The position numbers and the translations under genes are program-made. DNA of 64,000 nucleotides from Lunularia cruciata (taxonomy: Eukaryota; Streptophyta; Marchantiopsida; Lunulariales; Lunulariaceae), in assembly GCA_948567375.1 (NCBI GenBank), contig OX419757.1, positions 29,078,001 through 29,142,000 on the forward strand, read 5' to 3'. Below the pieces are notes generated by a model. It worked only from the letters and a program-made list of their open reading frames with translations. It was not told where the DNA came from and ran no database searches. Positions 35,588 through 46,668 of the stretch are shown here, one piece after another. The first letter of the stretch is position 1. Each line of letters starts with the position of its first letter.

Positions 35588-35604
35588 TGGTGGCAGAGTC
35601 AATC
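35588..35604 (+). other. Primer-binding site of G1 copy C
   Basis: tggtggcagagtcaatc, identical to the site in copy A. tRNA not assigned. Confidence 0.55.
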
Positions 35605-35969
35605 TAGTTTTGATGTATGAGATAGAGGGTTTTTTCTTAGTTCTTGTGAATTGGACCCCCTCCATTCTCTACTTCCTATTTGTGCACCTTGTTTGTGTGA
35701 GGTGACTTGACTTTAGAGCATTGGTGCTCTGGTGTGCTCTTAGTAGTGAGGCTGGAGTGATGACCAATCAGACTACTTATGTTTCTCTCCAATGAGGTAG
35801 GAAGTGATGACATGCAAACCATGAGAGTGCATGTTGTGATGGCAGGTTACAGGTTGCACTTTCCCCTAATGTAGTTCTCGTAGTTAGAGCTACATTAGTT
35901 GGTGGCGTTGGCACTTGGTAGGGTACTTGTGGAGGTTATAGTTGTGGGTTGTAATTCTTGGTTACTTTG

Positions 35970-38150
35970 TCACAACAGAGTTCTTTGGGGAATTTGGAGA
36001 AGATAGCATTGCAGTACTAGTGGGTTTACTTGGAGTGGTGTTCAATATCAGCCTGTATCTTAGGTCCCAATGAGAAAGGAAATTGACTCAAAGTTGGAGT
36101 TTGACACTGAAGCTGACCTAGTTGAGAGTTGGTGTATCTACACCGTTGTTGTGGGACATGGACAAGATCTATGGGTCATGCAAAGGCCTCAAGCGTTGCT
36201 TTGGTATAGTGGATACCATTGAGTTGGATGACTTCATCCAAGAGTTCAATAGTTGGTGTGATTTATAGTAATTGTGGAACTCGACTTTGTTCACACCCTT
36301 CATAGCATGGAAAGGCTTTTTTCAACATTTGGAGGGTCTACCAATGGATGACTACCATGAGTTTAGGAGAGCTCAATTGGAGGAGATTGAGCTATAGAGA
36401 CAATATTGATCTCCAAACTTTGTCTTTATTACTTCAGGCTCAGTTTCTAGGGGTAGATCGGCTATACCCACAAGAGAGAGTGCTCTCAAGGTAGTAGACA
36501 TGATACCTATGGTGCATCACAGCCAGCACAAAGGTAGTGTGAGCATTGCTATAGATTTGGTCACACTAATGACCGGTGCTTTGACCTTCACCCAAAGTGG
36601 TAGGGTTCATAGTGGTAGGGCTGCTATGGTAGGTGGTAGAGGAGCTCCAGGTCATGGAGGACAACTTGGTGGAGGTAGTGGTAGAGGATCTGTAACACCC
36701 ATTTGTGCATGTGTGTGGTATTGTGATATTTAGCTTGGTATTACAAGTACTTAAGAGATATTATTTATATAGAGATAAAGGATGGTTCTATATTAGTCAT
36801 GGTTAGCTAAAGTTAGTCATAGCTAAGATAGATGGGACCTTACTTTAGAGGAAGTAGAAAAGATGAGCACCACTATTTTGGATTTTAGTGTGTTGACTTG
36901 GTATTATTCCTAGGTGTTTGGCTTTGGAGAAAGAGTTGAGAACTCTTGGGCCCGCAAGCCTTTTTGTTTTGGATTCTTCTTTAGTCCAAGGATAGCCCAT
37001 GTGAAGGAATCCTTGCTTTAGTGGTTGGGTCAAGATAAGGGGAATATGCCCATGTGAATGGATATTCCTTTCTACTTTTTGACTTTACTTGACTTTTAGT
37101 CTAGTAACTTGAGTTACTACGGTAATTAGTAACTTTGGTACGTAACTATTTCACAAGTATATAAACAAGGGATGAGGAGGTACTCATCATCCTTTCATTT
37201 GCAACTATCTCTCTCTCATTAAATTCTCTAGTGAGCAATGTCTTGAGTCTTGGAGTGTTAGCCTTGGAGGAGTATGATAGAGTTGGGGTTCCTTACCTTC
37301 TTAGTCCATGGTGCGCTACCATAATAGCCATCAGAGGTTCATCTTGAGTGAGAGACAGGCCGGCTCACAGATCCACACCTGCCACTCTTTGTGGGTCCAA
37401 ATCCATTGATACCTACCATTACTTTTGATATAGCCATGGCTACTTGCATTGAGCATTTGGAGCAGAGAGCGGCTAGCATGGCCATAGTTTAGAGGAGATT
37501 AGATTCAAGTGCTGAGGCTTCCACCTCATATGCTAATGATAGAGATGCCTTGAATTTCATGTGTGGAGCAACACAAAAAGATGCCTCTATCGTAGTGACT
37601 AGGAGCATAGTATGTGCTCCGGAGCCTAGAGGAGCAGCAATGGAGTTGGACCCACAAAGAGGAGAGGCTGGTAGATAGGTCAAACTTCCCTAGTCTTTAA
37701 ACTCTTTAAAGCACTATAGACAATGCCCATGGCTTCTAGATGTCCTAGTGTAGGTATGGTAGGGGTTAATGGGCATGATGGACTATCTACTAGTCAGCCA
37801 CCTATTACTATCCAGACTGAGTCTAGCACAATGTTGGGGATAGCTCAACTAATTATGTGCTATCATTTATTTTCAGCCAATGACATATGTACATTGGGAG
37901 TTGACCCAACCCCAATGTTCTAGTTGGCTGCCATGCTTTGTGAAAGTAGGGATGATGTGGTCTCTACTACAAAAGCAGAGGTGGTTGATAGTGGAGTTGA
38001 CTTGGTTGAGGAGCATGGGATTCGTTAAGTGACCAATGGTTTGTGGTAAGCAACAACGGCTAGATTAGAGAAGTTACTAGCTAGACCGGTCTTTGAGCAA
38101 GCACGGTTTACACTTGTGGTTGTCTTGTTAGATAACTAGAAGCAGATTTT
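35970..38150 (+). pseudogene. gag: Gag of G1 copy C and following linker
   Basis: It aligns with the gag of A and B, but the start codon is lost (ATG to ACA). The best CCHC knuckle of the family lies at about 36538-36596 (CEHCYRFGHTNDRC). A solo LTR at 36691-37369 splits the region after the knuckle. Later parts (ASTSYANDRDA, FMCGATQ-like) match A and B. Many TAG stops. Confidence 0.74.
36691..37369 (+). repeat. G2 solo LTR, plus strand, with 4-bp duplication GATC
   Basis: 679 bp, from TGTAACACCC to GGCTCACA, flanked by GATC at 36687-36690 and 37370-37373. It differs from the LTRs of the full G2 element at about seven positions by eye (for example GGAGAAAG against GGGGAAAG), so it is slightly older. 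TATA-like tatataaa lies near 37158. Confidence 0.95.
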
Positions 38151-38154
38151 TGGT

Positions 38155-38480
38155 TTGTTGGGACCTTCAAGGAATTTTTATACACCACAGATGGTCTTAC
38201 TTGAGTCTGGTGCACAACCCCTTATGTTGAGGAAGGCTGCAGTTGTCAATCTAGAGTTATGGAAGACCGATGTCGAGAGGTATTCATTTCAAAATTGGAC
38301 ATCTCTAGGTGGTGGTTCTACACAATACATCACATGTGGAGAGCTAGTTGTTCAGATTCAGCTCAATCATCTGACTAATAGCTCTATGGTGAGAGCTCAG
38401 GCCATTGCAACCATAGCTAAGTCCTATGATGTGTTAGTTGGGTGAGCATTTTTATACCCCATGGGTTTCAATATTGACTA
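38155..38480 (+). pseudogene. pol: Aspartic protease region of G1 copy C
   Basis: LLESGAQPLMLRK is the active-site turn with Asp changed to Glu. SYDVLVG and LYPMGFNIDYW follow after a stop. The same frame continues through the linker into methyltransferase motif I, so the two are fused in pol. Confidence 0.6.
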
Positions 38481-38865
38481 TTGGGAGGAGACAACCTCCT
38501 ATAGACCAGTTTGGTAGTCTAGTGAGAGACTGGTATGTTGCCTACCAATATGCTTCAATAGTGGCAGTCTTGGCTCACTACAGTCCGTGACCATGGTGAC
38601 ATCAGTTTTAGCTTTTAGTGGTGTTGTTACTTGGCCTGGTGACTTATTGGAGGGGAATGCACATGTAGAGGAGGAAACTCTAGTACTAGAGGAGATCACT
38701 TGGATTTGGAGTACAAGTGGGATTGTTCCATCTACTTTGGATGTCCTATTGTGGAGTTCAGAGGAAGCTTTGTAGTAGCATGTAGATCAATTGGTGCAAT
38801 AGGCTTGAAGTGGAGCCTTTGTACCACCAGGAGATCAATGTGAGGATGAGCCTCCATAGTCAATT

Positions 38866-39735
38866 ACCTTGACACCTTTGGATACCTCACTCATTGCTTG
38901 GCAATATCCAATGGAGGGAGTATGTCTATTGGAGTTGTTTGGTGGGATTAGCACTAGACTAGCTGCAGTACTACAAGCGAGTATACAAGTATAGAGGTAC
39001 TTGTATGTGGAGAGAGATGACACTACTAGGCAAGTCTCTCTCCATCATGTGCAACACTTGGCCTATTGGTATCATGAGTTATTACCGATATCAACAGTTA
39101 GGGGTTATTAGAAGGCCCTACCAGCAAACATTTCCTTATTGAGGTTGCATGATCTAGAGAGACATGGGACTGTTTCTTTAGTGATTTCTAGATGGCCATG
39201 TTAGGGACATACATGTGTTGGTTGACGTTTGGGTATTTAGGATCCTCATTTTGGTATTTTTTGGGAGATTTTATGGATACTACAACATCTCTAGGTTCTT
39301 CAGTCCGTTTCTCCATCGTACATTTGGGAGAATGTCCCTTTAATAGATGATTCTTGCACTTTGGTGATGGTGAGTACACATGAGGTGTATTCTTGGATGG
39401 GACTTACTATTTTGTTAGATGCAGCCAGAGAAGGATCACGTACTCACTGTCTTTGTCTTTGGTGGATGAACCTCTTACTTAAAGAGGTTCTACAATGCGC
39501 TTATGATAGGATTCAATGACTAGACCATATCATTATTGATGACATCTTGGATGTTGGGCGTCAGTCTCAAATGGTGATAGTGGCTGATACGTCACCTATG
39601 GTAGTGGTGAACCTAGTTTGACATCCTAGAGCCACTTTTCCTACACTATGAGTTCCCAAGCTCTCATGCTTTTTGAGAGGGAATTCATGGACTTGTTTGG
39701 GACTCATACTTACAACAATTGGTGGAGCCTAACGC
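38866..39735 (+). pseudogene. C5-cytosine methyltransferase, N-terminal part (copy C)
   Basis: In frame with the upstream protease. Motif I VCLLELFGGIST lies at about 38926-38960, motif II YVERDD at about 39004, and motif IV SRWPC with TAG in place of the Gln codon at about 39200. The shared TAG stands just before DPHFG. Motif VI reads WENVPLIDDS at about 39325. GSRTHCLCLWWMN (motif VIII-like) follows at about 39435, then DHIIIDDILDVGRQSQ. An LTR-like insert begins at 39736, before motif IX. It is non-functional but keeps the fold signature. Confidence 0.86.
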
Positions 39736-41954
39736 TGTCATATTGTGGTCTATGTAGCCTGTAAAAAAGTGACTTATCATAATTTATCTCCACATTAGTG
39801 GGGTAGGTTGTCTACTAGATCCAACGGATGAGATGTTGCCATGTGAGCAATCTATGTACATGTATGTGATTGGCCATGTGTGTTATAATCTTATCATGTT
39901 TGAAGGCTCTAATGAATAAAGATGAGGGCAAGTGGAGAGACAGGTGTGTGTTTTAGTCGAGGAGTATCGAGGAGGAGGAGGACGTTGGGAGTGAGAGTTG
40001 TAGTAGTGCATGAGTGGTAAAACATCAGAGGAAGCATTTGAGCATGAGATTTCCCATGTTCCCAATCTGCCACTCCCAAATCCTTTTCTCATCATGCTTC
40101 AGATTTTGCACGGTGATGGCTTATGGGACTAGTTAGTGGCACATTTTGAGGCAGTTTTTGTGGTGATGGGAAACCCGGATCCTATCATTCTTCCGGTGCT
40201 TACTTATGAGCATGTCTAGGACTAAAAAATATATGTACTTCTATAGTTGGGGAATGCCTAAATTTTTGCTCATAAGCTTCAAGGTGGAGTTGTGGGGTCC
40301 ATTTGTCAAAAAGTAAAAAGACTAAAGGACAAATGTGCAAGAGATTGGGTCCCAATAGAGAAGGCTGGAGTTTTTTGACCATCAAGGGAGTTTAGGGAGG
40401 CCATTTGGGGAATGAAGGACATGGTTGGAAAGAAGAACTGACATGCTACAATTTGCAGACAGAAATCACACTATTTAAGCTGATTCTAAGAGGAATATGA
40501 TCAATTGAATCAAGGGAGTAAAATTCATACCCAGGAGCACAAAGTAGGCAACTCAAGGAGCTTCTTGAGACATTTTAGCTATCAGTAAATGGTATTGGAG
40601 AGAAGACAAAGTTTTATAGTAATGAGCACAAGAAATTTCAGTTTTGGATCAATCTTAAATCAGATCTGGTTGATTGAAGTTGAAGCTCTTGAGGTGTAAG
40701 ATGATAGAGAAGAGCTAGAGATCAGGTTTGGAGTTTTGGTAACTCTCCAAGTTGTGGCTCAAGATACTATATGAAAATTTCCAGTCTTGTTTTTTGTTAG
40801 GGTGTATACCTTTGTGTGAAGGTTTTATGTGAATTATTCAAATAGAGAATTCAGGGTCTTTGATCAAGTATACCTAGGTCTGTAGAGCTCACAAGTCAGC
40901 CCAGCTCAAGAATTGATCTATATCTAGGGATTGGGGTTGAATTAGGCCATCAAACTTTACAGAGTGTTAACCAAGAGCACAAAAAACTACTGTGGAAAAT
41001 TTGGTTGGCTGTGGGCTCATAGAGAGTGAAATCTGATGCAACAAGTTTTACTAAAAAGACTGTCATAAGCTCGGAGGAGCATTTCTTTCTTCAATCCTAA
41101 TTGAATGTCAATTCTCTCACTTTTGTGACTACAATAGAGAGTTTAAATTTCTAAAGTGTTTTTTGAGGATCAAATGTACATCTGATTTAGAAATTAGGGG
41201 GAAGTTGGCAAGAACCAGGGGCAAAACCCTAAAAAGAGGATTTCAAAATTAGGGTGAGAGTTGCAAAAATCTGGCCAACTTTGAGAGCTTGTTAGGGGAG
41301 TTGTAGTGATCAAATTGAAGTCTATTTTATATCAATGGAAATCTTATCTCACAGGCTTTCCATTGAAGTTAAGAACACTTGAATCCAAGCTATAAAAAAA
41401 GATTTATGTTTATATAAGCTGCACAAAGTTTTCCCCATCAAGAAGATATAGGAAATCCCCACATGGAGTAGGAATTTGTTGAGATCTGAAGTACAACTTG
41501 GAGGAGACTTGGAGTACAGGTTGAAATTAGCTTGATGATAGAGCACAAAGACTTTGAAGCTCTTTTCTGACCAAAAAGCATAGTGAATTATTGCTGCATT
41601 CTTGTGATTGGATCCTCTTTATGTTTGCATGCTTGTTTGTACGCCCAGTTGGTTTGGATTGGTGTGAGGGCGTTGTGCTTAGGTTCTTTCCTTCTAGAAG
41701 TGTTGTGTATTTCTCCTTGGTAATGTTGGAAGTAATGACCAATAGACCAAGAGTGCATGTCCTAGACAGGTTAGATTGCCTGTCACTACCCTACCCAATA
41801 GCAGGAATAATAGTTACAAGAGTGGAGGGTTCCAATTGTTAGGTAATAGGCGTCTTCAGATGAGAAGTTATAGACCTACCTATAGCCTCTAATATGAAAT
41901 CTCCACAGCTAGGCACCTTGTGTGTTCCTAGAGAGTGAAAAGAAAGGTATGACA
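39736..41954. repeat. LTR-like insertion (2.2 kb) in the methyltransferase of copy C
   Basis: Ends TGTCAT and ATGACA. Flanks are ACGC (39732-39735) and ATAC (41955-41958), which differ only by C-to-T and G-to-A changes as expected for a decayed CpG. No pol gene is present. A solo LTR is the simplest reading, from a family different from the 2.8-kb insert in copy B. The open frames inside are short and unconvincing. Confidence 0.62.
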
Positions 41955-42420
41955 ATACCAATGAGAGAGAGCGGGCAATGGGTTTTTGTAGCAAAATTAC
42001 CGTTGTTCCAGCAATGTTAGAGGCATCCAAGCATCAAGTGTTAGGTCAGGCTATGGACCTGAACTATTTGACCTGGATTGTGAGCCTTGGCTTGGCAAAG
42101 TAGCATAGGATACGCTTGATAAGCATCACACTCGGACGCTTGTGAGCCTTGTGCTTATCAAGACGATTCAAGCACATGCTGGGCAATGGATCAAGTGGAC
42201 AAGGTATTCTGGGGACACAACTAGTGGCTACTAGGGAGAGTGGTCTACTTGGAGTCCATCCAAGTGAGCGTGTTCTATTTGGATTACACCCTTGGTCTAC
42301 TTGGGATGCAACTAGAGGACGTATGGAGCTTGTAGCTAGAGTAGAGAGAGTTTTTCACACTAAGGTTGGGACCTCTTGTGGTTGTGAGCATGACACTACT
42401 GCTCCCAAGGGTCCAATGTA
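41955..42420 (+). pseudogene. C5-cytosine methyltransferase, C-terminal part (copy C)
   Basis: Motif IX-like NERERAMGF resumes at the insertion edge. Motif X KHQVLGQAMDLNYLTWIVSL-like residues lie at about 42020-42085, and the conserved tail (LFGLHPWSTWDATRGRMELV) ends APKGPM at about 42420. One frame change occurs near 42140. Confidence 0.8.
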
Positions 42421-43265
42421 GCAACCAATCCATACGTCTTCTACTCCTATGACAATTAAAGAGGATTCTTGGGAGCCAAATCTTGGACCTAAGCTTACAA
42501 GAGAGGAAAGACAGAGAGTTTGGAGATTTTTGAGGTGCTACACAAGTTTTTTTGCCTTCAATATGAAGGATTTGGGTGCTTTGAAAGGACTTGATATTTG
42601 AATTGAACTTACTAGCGATACACCAATATTTTGATGTCCCTAAAAGTACAATGACATGGAGCAAGCATTGATTTAGAGTTAGAGTAGTGACCTTTATGAG
42701 GTTGGTTAGGTAGAGATCTCACATGGAGAGTATGCATCAACTACATTGATGCCAACCACAAAGGATATGCATGGCAACTACATAGATAGGCGGATGTGTG
42801 GAGATTACCATCCTATAACCCAATAGACTGATTGGTATGCCATGCCTACAATGGAGGAGATCTTTGATGTGATTGGGCATGCAAAGGTCTTCACTATTTG
42901 GATCTTGAGCAAGATATCATCAATTGCCAATCAAAGAGGAGAATAAGTCCAAGATAACATTTTGGGCTATTGATCCTTATGGTAAGGATGTGTTATATCA
43001 ATGGAGGTTTTAACCATTTGGGTTAAAGAATACTCTTGTTGAGTTCCAAAGGGTCATGGACAAGATCCTAGCTGGATTGAATTTTGCTTGGTGTTATATT
43101 GATGACATTTTGGTCTATAGCACTACTGTGGAGGAGCATGAAAGACAATTGTTGGAGGTGTTTGAGAGGTCAAGATCTCATGAACTCAAATTACATCTTG
43201 GGAAGTGTAGGTTCTTCCACAAGCTGATTGAGTATTTGGGTCACACTTGGTGTTTAGCAAACCAA
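42421..43265 (+). pseudogene. pol: Reverse transcriptase of G1 copy C, truncated
   Basis: It includes PKLTREERQRVWRFL, TKKDMHGNYIDRRMCGDY, YAMPTMEEIFDVIG and the catalytic block CYIDDILVYS at about 43093-43122 with both Asp present, then LHLGKCRFFH and EYLGHT. It ends abruptly at 43265 at the start of another G1 LTR. Confidence 0.86.
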
Positions 43266-44651
43266 TGTCAAGCCATTTGTAGTGTTGCATCTAGATTGCT
43301 TGGACATTGGAGTTTCAGTGATAGTAGTTGGAGTTATTTTAGCAGTATCTAAGAGACTACTTTCCGATGGTCAAATTTTGTGTTTGGGGTACTAACTTCA
43401 CTGAGGAGCCCACTGTCACTTTGCACTATTTGCACCATCGAGTATGCTGTCAGCGGGACCATTAGGGTTTTAGAGCTAGCTTGAGTCTAGGGGGGTATAG
43501 TTTCGAAGTGAGCTCTAGAGAGCTCACTTCTCTAATGTTGAGCCTTCGAGTTCCTGGCTATGGTAGATAGAGGCCGGCGAGCGTCATATGGATTCTCTAT
43601 GCTTTAGTGGGTATGGCTTGACCATAATCAGTGCCCAGTTGTTGGCAGTTTATAGAGTGACAGATCAAGTACTGATCTGAGTTGAGTTGAGTTGAGTTGA
43701 GTTGAGAGTGGTAAACAATCTGATTACATCAGAGAAGTGAAGTCAGGGGGAAATTGAGTGCAAGAAATTTGAGTGTTGGTGGTATCTCCAAGCTCGGTGG
43801 ATTGTTGGTAGCTCGATTCAAGTTTAGTGTTTCCTTCGTGTGCAGAAGCTTGTTCAATTGATGCAGATTTGGCTGTTAGGTAGACGGTATGCGGAAGCGC
43901 TGGCCAAATTTTGAGCAAAGAAGGAGCAAATTTCGAGTAGTGGTTATGATTTTGAGCTCAGGAGGTGAAGGCAAGACCAATTTGCTACGAGTTGGGCTCA
44001 GAAAGTCAATTTGAAGGTGGAGTTGGGAAGCTATTCTCATGAATTTGTGATTTGGAAAAACCCATGTTGTCATTTTGGCTTGAGTAGAAAGTTAGCGGGG
44101 GATTTGGCAAACAACTAACTTTAGGATTACGTCAGATTTTGGCCGCATTTTATGTCAGATTTTGGCCAGATTTGGAGGACTTTCACTAGTTTGGAGGACT
44201 TTCGCAGATTTGGAGAAGTTTTGCCAATTTTGGAGGAGGCTCGAAGTGGCAAGAAGAAAAGCCTCATAAGAAGAAAGGCCTCATTTGGCTGAATTCTGGC
44301 ATTTAGAGGCTTTGAGGCATAGGGCTGTGGGCTATGAAGGCCTAGAAGGGCCAACAAGCCAGCTTGCTGGCATGAGGCTAGCTAGTTTAGAGTAGATCTT
44401 GGTCATTGGTTGGCAAAATCTGCCCATCCTACTAGATTGTGTGCAACAGGGTTTGACCCTAAGATCTCTTGTTCCTAGATTGGTGCCCTAGCCAACTGGT
44501 CCACCCTCACTTGTTATCCTAGTGAATGTGCCACTATTATCTATACACATGTAGCTTTGGCTAGAAGAGGCCGTTTGATCCCGTTCTTGGTGATCTTGGT
44601 AGCTTAGGACTTAGATACAAACTTCTCTTATGTCAAATGCCAAATGGTGGC
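43266..44651 (+). mobile_element. G1 copy D: 5' LTR and first bases of the interior
   Basis: The LTR runs 43266-44642, from TGTCAAGCCATTTGTAG to AAATGCCA. It is followed by AATGGTGGC, the start of the G1 primer-binding site, so this is a 5' LTR rather than the lost 3' LTR of copy C. The G3 element begins at 44652, inside the primer-binding site. The rest of D should lie beyond the right edge of the window. Confidence 0.72.
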
Positions 44652-45036
44652 TGTGGTGCCCACATTTTTTGTTTTTTCACAATAAAGGAGAAGAAGTTGT
44701 ATAGAGAAGTCGGATTGCGCCTGTATGGCCAAAGAAAGCGAAGAAAGGAGTCTTCGAGATGAAACTCGAAGTAAAATGACTTCGGGTCATAAGGCAAAGT
44801 ACTCGGAAATGCCCTATCAGCATACAATACGAAGTAAATTGTCTTTGGATCGGGGGAGCTCGAACCGAGGCGAAGACAATCTAACAACCTTTCATTGGGG
44901 CGAGAAATTCAAGAAGGGGCTGTTTGAAAATTGGCGGCTCATACGCATGAAGGTTGATTCATAGTGACAGGTGCATGTTGGAGGTGTGATTTCTCGGTAG
45001 GAACTCAAAGTGATGGAAGACAAAGAAGCACAACTC

Positions 45037-45045
45037 TATAAAAAT
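45037..45045 (+). promoter_or_regulatory. TATA-like box in the G3 LTR
   Basis: tataaaaat inside CTCTATAAAAATC, kept in the 3' LTR at 63535-63543. It is about 385 bases into the LTR and 27 bases ahead of the first ATG of the LTR-encoded frame. Transcription from here would place the coding region in R/U5. Confidence 0.55.
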
Positions 45046-45761
45046 CGAAACTGCATTGACAAAATGTCGAGCAATTTTCCTTTGCCGTTGAGGAGTCGTC
45101 TTGCAGGTGATCGGGGAAAGGGAAATTGAGTTGGACTCGTGTTAGTGCACAAGGGGGAAGTCGTGAAAGTGAAATCGAGAGAAAGTGAGAAAGCAAAAGA
45201 GATGGGAGGAGGGAAGAAGAACTCTGAATTTGCAGTGAGAAATCATGCAATTCGGAGATTAGGTGTGATAGCGAGGATCGAAGTCTTGAGCCGACTTTGG
45301 ATCACCTTTCTAGCATGGAACTGGAACGTAAGTTTTCTAGGATTCATGACAGAAATCATCAAGAGTAAGTGTCTCTATGGACCCGAGGACGAAGGGAAGA
45401 GAGGAAATCCGGCTTGTTGGACAGAGTCGGATTGGAGACTCGTACTCAAGAAGGAGGCGAGCTTGGAGCAGGGAGCCATGTTCATGGAGAAAGGAGAGAT
45501 AGCCCAAGAAACTCAGGAGGTGAGAGATGCCTTCTCGTCAAAGAGAACAAAGAATGGGTACAAGGTTGAGAGTTACAAGGATCCAGTGAAGAGAGGGATT
45601 GTGAGTGCTCTCATGGCAATTTTGAAGCCAGAGAGAACAACTTATGTGATGAAACACCAAGCGGTGTTCTTCCATAAGTTGTTTGCAGGAGAGCCTATAA
45701 ATTGGGCAAGGTGTTTTCACGGGAGAACAAGGCAGATGGCATGGAATCTGCGGGATAAGTC

Positions 45762-45828
45762 GAAGAGGCAAAGAGATGGGAGGAGGGAAGATGTTGAGAC
45801 ACATGGTGTGGAATCTGCAGGATAAGTC
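45762..45828 (+). repeat. 67-bp insertion/duplication in the LTR-encoded frame
   Basis: The words ggaatctgc and ggataagtc occur twice, 67 bases apart, with a stretch resembling nearby GAGATGGGAGGAGGGAAG (45200) between. 67 is not a multiple of three, so the frame breaks. The diverged copy at 25626-28741 lacks it. Confidence 0.75.
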
Positions 45829-45991
45829 ACCTCCACATTACATTATGCCGTTTGTAGCACACTTCTACCTTGGGCTCAATTTGCTGAACTTGGCAGAGCG
45901 GAATCGGATTGTGTCGCACTTCCATCCTGATGTGCGGAAGGAGGTCGATGTCAAGGAGCAACAATATATTCTACAAATCCGGAGCACGGAC

Positions 45992-46668
45992 TGTGAGCCG
46001 GCCTGTCTCTCACTCAGGATGAACCTCTGATGGCTATTATGGTAGCGCACCATGGACTAAGAAGGCAAGGAACCCCAACTCCATCATACTCCTCCAAGGC
46101 TAACACTCCAAGACTCAAGACATTGCTCACTAGAGAACTCAATGAGAGAGAGATAGTTGCAAATGAAAGGATGATGAGTACCTCCTCACTCCTTGTTTAT
46201 ATACTTGTGAAATAGTTACGTACCAAAGTTACTAATTACCGTAGTAACTCAAGTTACTAGACTAAAAGTCAAGTAAAGTCAAAAAGTAGAAAGGAATATC
46301 CATTCACATGGGCATATTCCCCTTATCTTGACCCAACCACTAAAGCAAGGATTCCTTCACATGGGCTATCCTTGGACTAAAGAAGAATCCAAAACAAAAA
46401 GGCTTGCGGGCCCAAGAGTTCTCACCTCTTTCTTCAAAGCCAAACACCTAGGAATAATGCCAAGTCAACACACTAAACTCCAAAATAGTGGTGCTCATCT
46501 TTTCTACTTCCTCTAAAGTAAGGTCCACTCTATCTTAGCTATGACTAACTTTAGCTAACCATGACTAATATAGAACCATCCTTTATCTCTATAAATAATA
46601 TCTCTTAAGTACTTGTAATACCAAGCTAAATATCACAATACCACACACATGCACAAATGGGTGTTACA
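45992..46668 (-). repeat. G2 solo LTR, minus strand, with 4-bp duplication GGAC
   Basis: 677 bp, close to the 679-bp G2 LTR in reverse orientation, flanked by GGAC at 45988-45991 and 46669-46672. It lies in the LTR-encoded coding frame. Removing it with one GGAC keeps the frame continuous. Confidence 0.95.

Larger units (their letters stand above)
34204..43265 (+). mobile_element. G1-family Ty3/gypsy with DNA methyltransferase, copy C
   Basis: Order: LTR, primer-binding site, gag, protease, methyltransferase, and the front two thirds of RT. The element stops inside RT at 43265, where the LTR of copy D begins. A G2 solo LTR (36691-37369) sits in gag and a 2.2-kb LTR-like insert (39736-41954) sits in the methyltransferase. 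Protease and methyltransferase occupy one reading frame from 38155 past 38896. Confidence 0.87.

Noticed and set aside
36845-37033. A 62-aa open frame on minus found in four places (36845, 46328, 53538, 60661)
   Set aside because: It repeats only because the G2 LTR repeats. It spans U3 with no codon character and no domain.
43266-44642. Treating this LTR as the 3' LTR of copy C
   Set aside because: It is followed by the first nine bases of the G1 interior including the primer-binding site start, so it is a 5' LTR; the abrupt loss of the C polymerase end is better explained by insertion or recombination.
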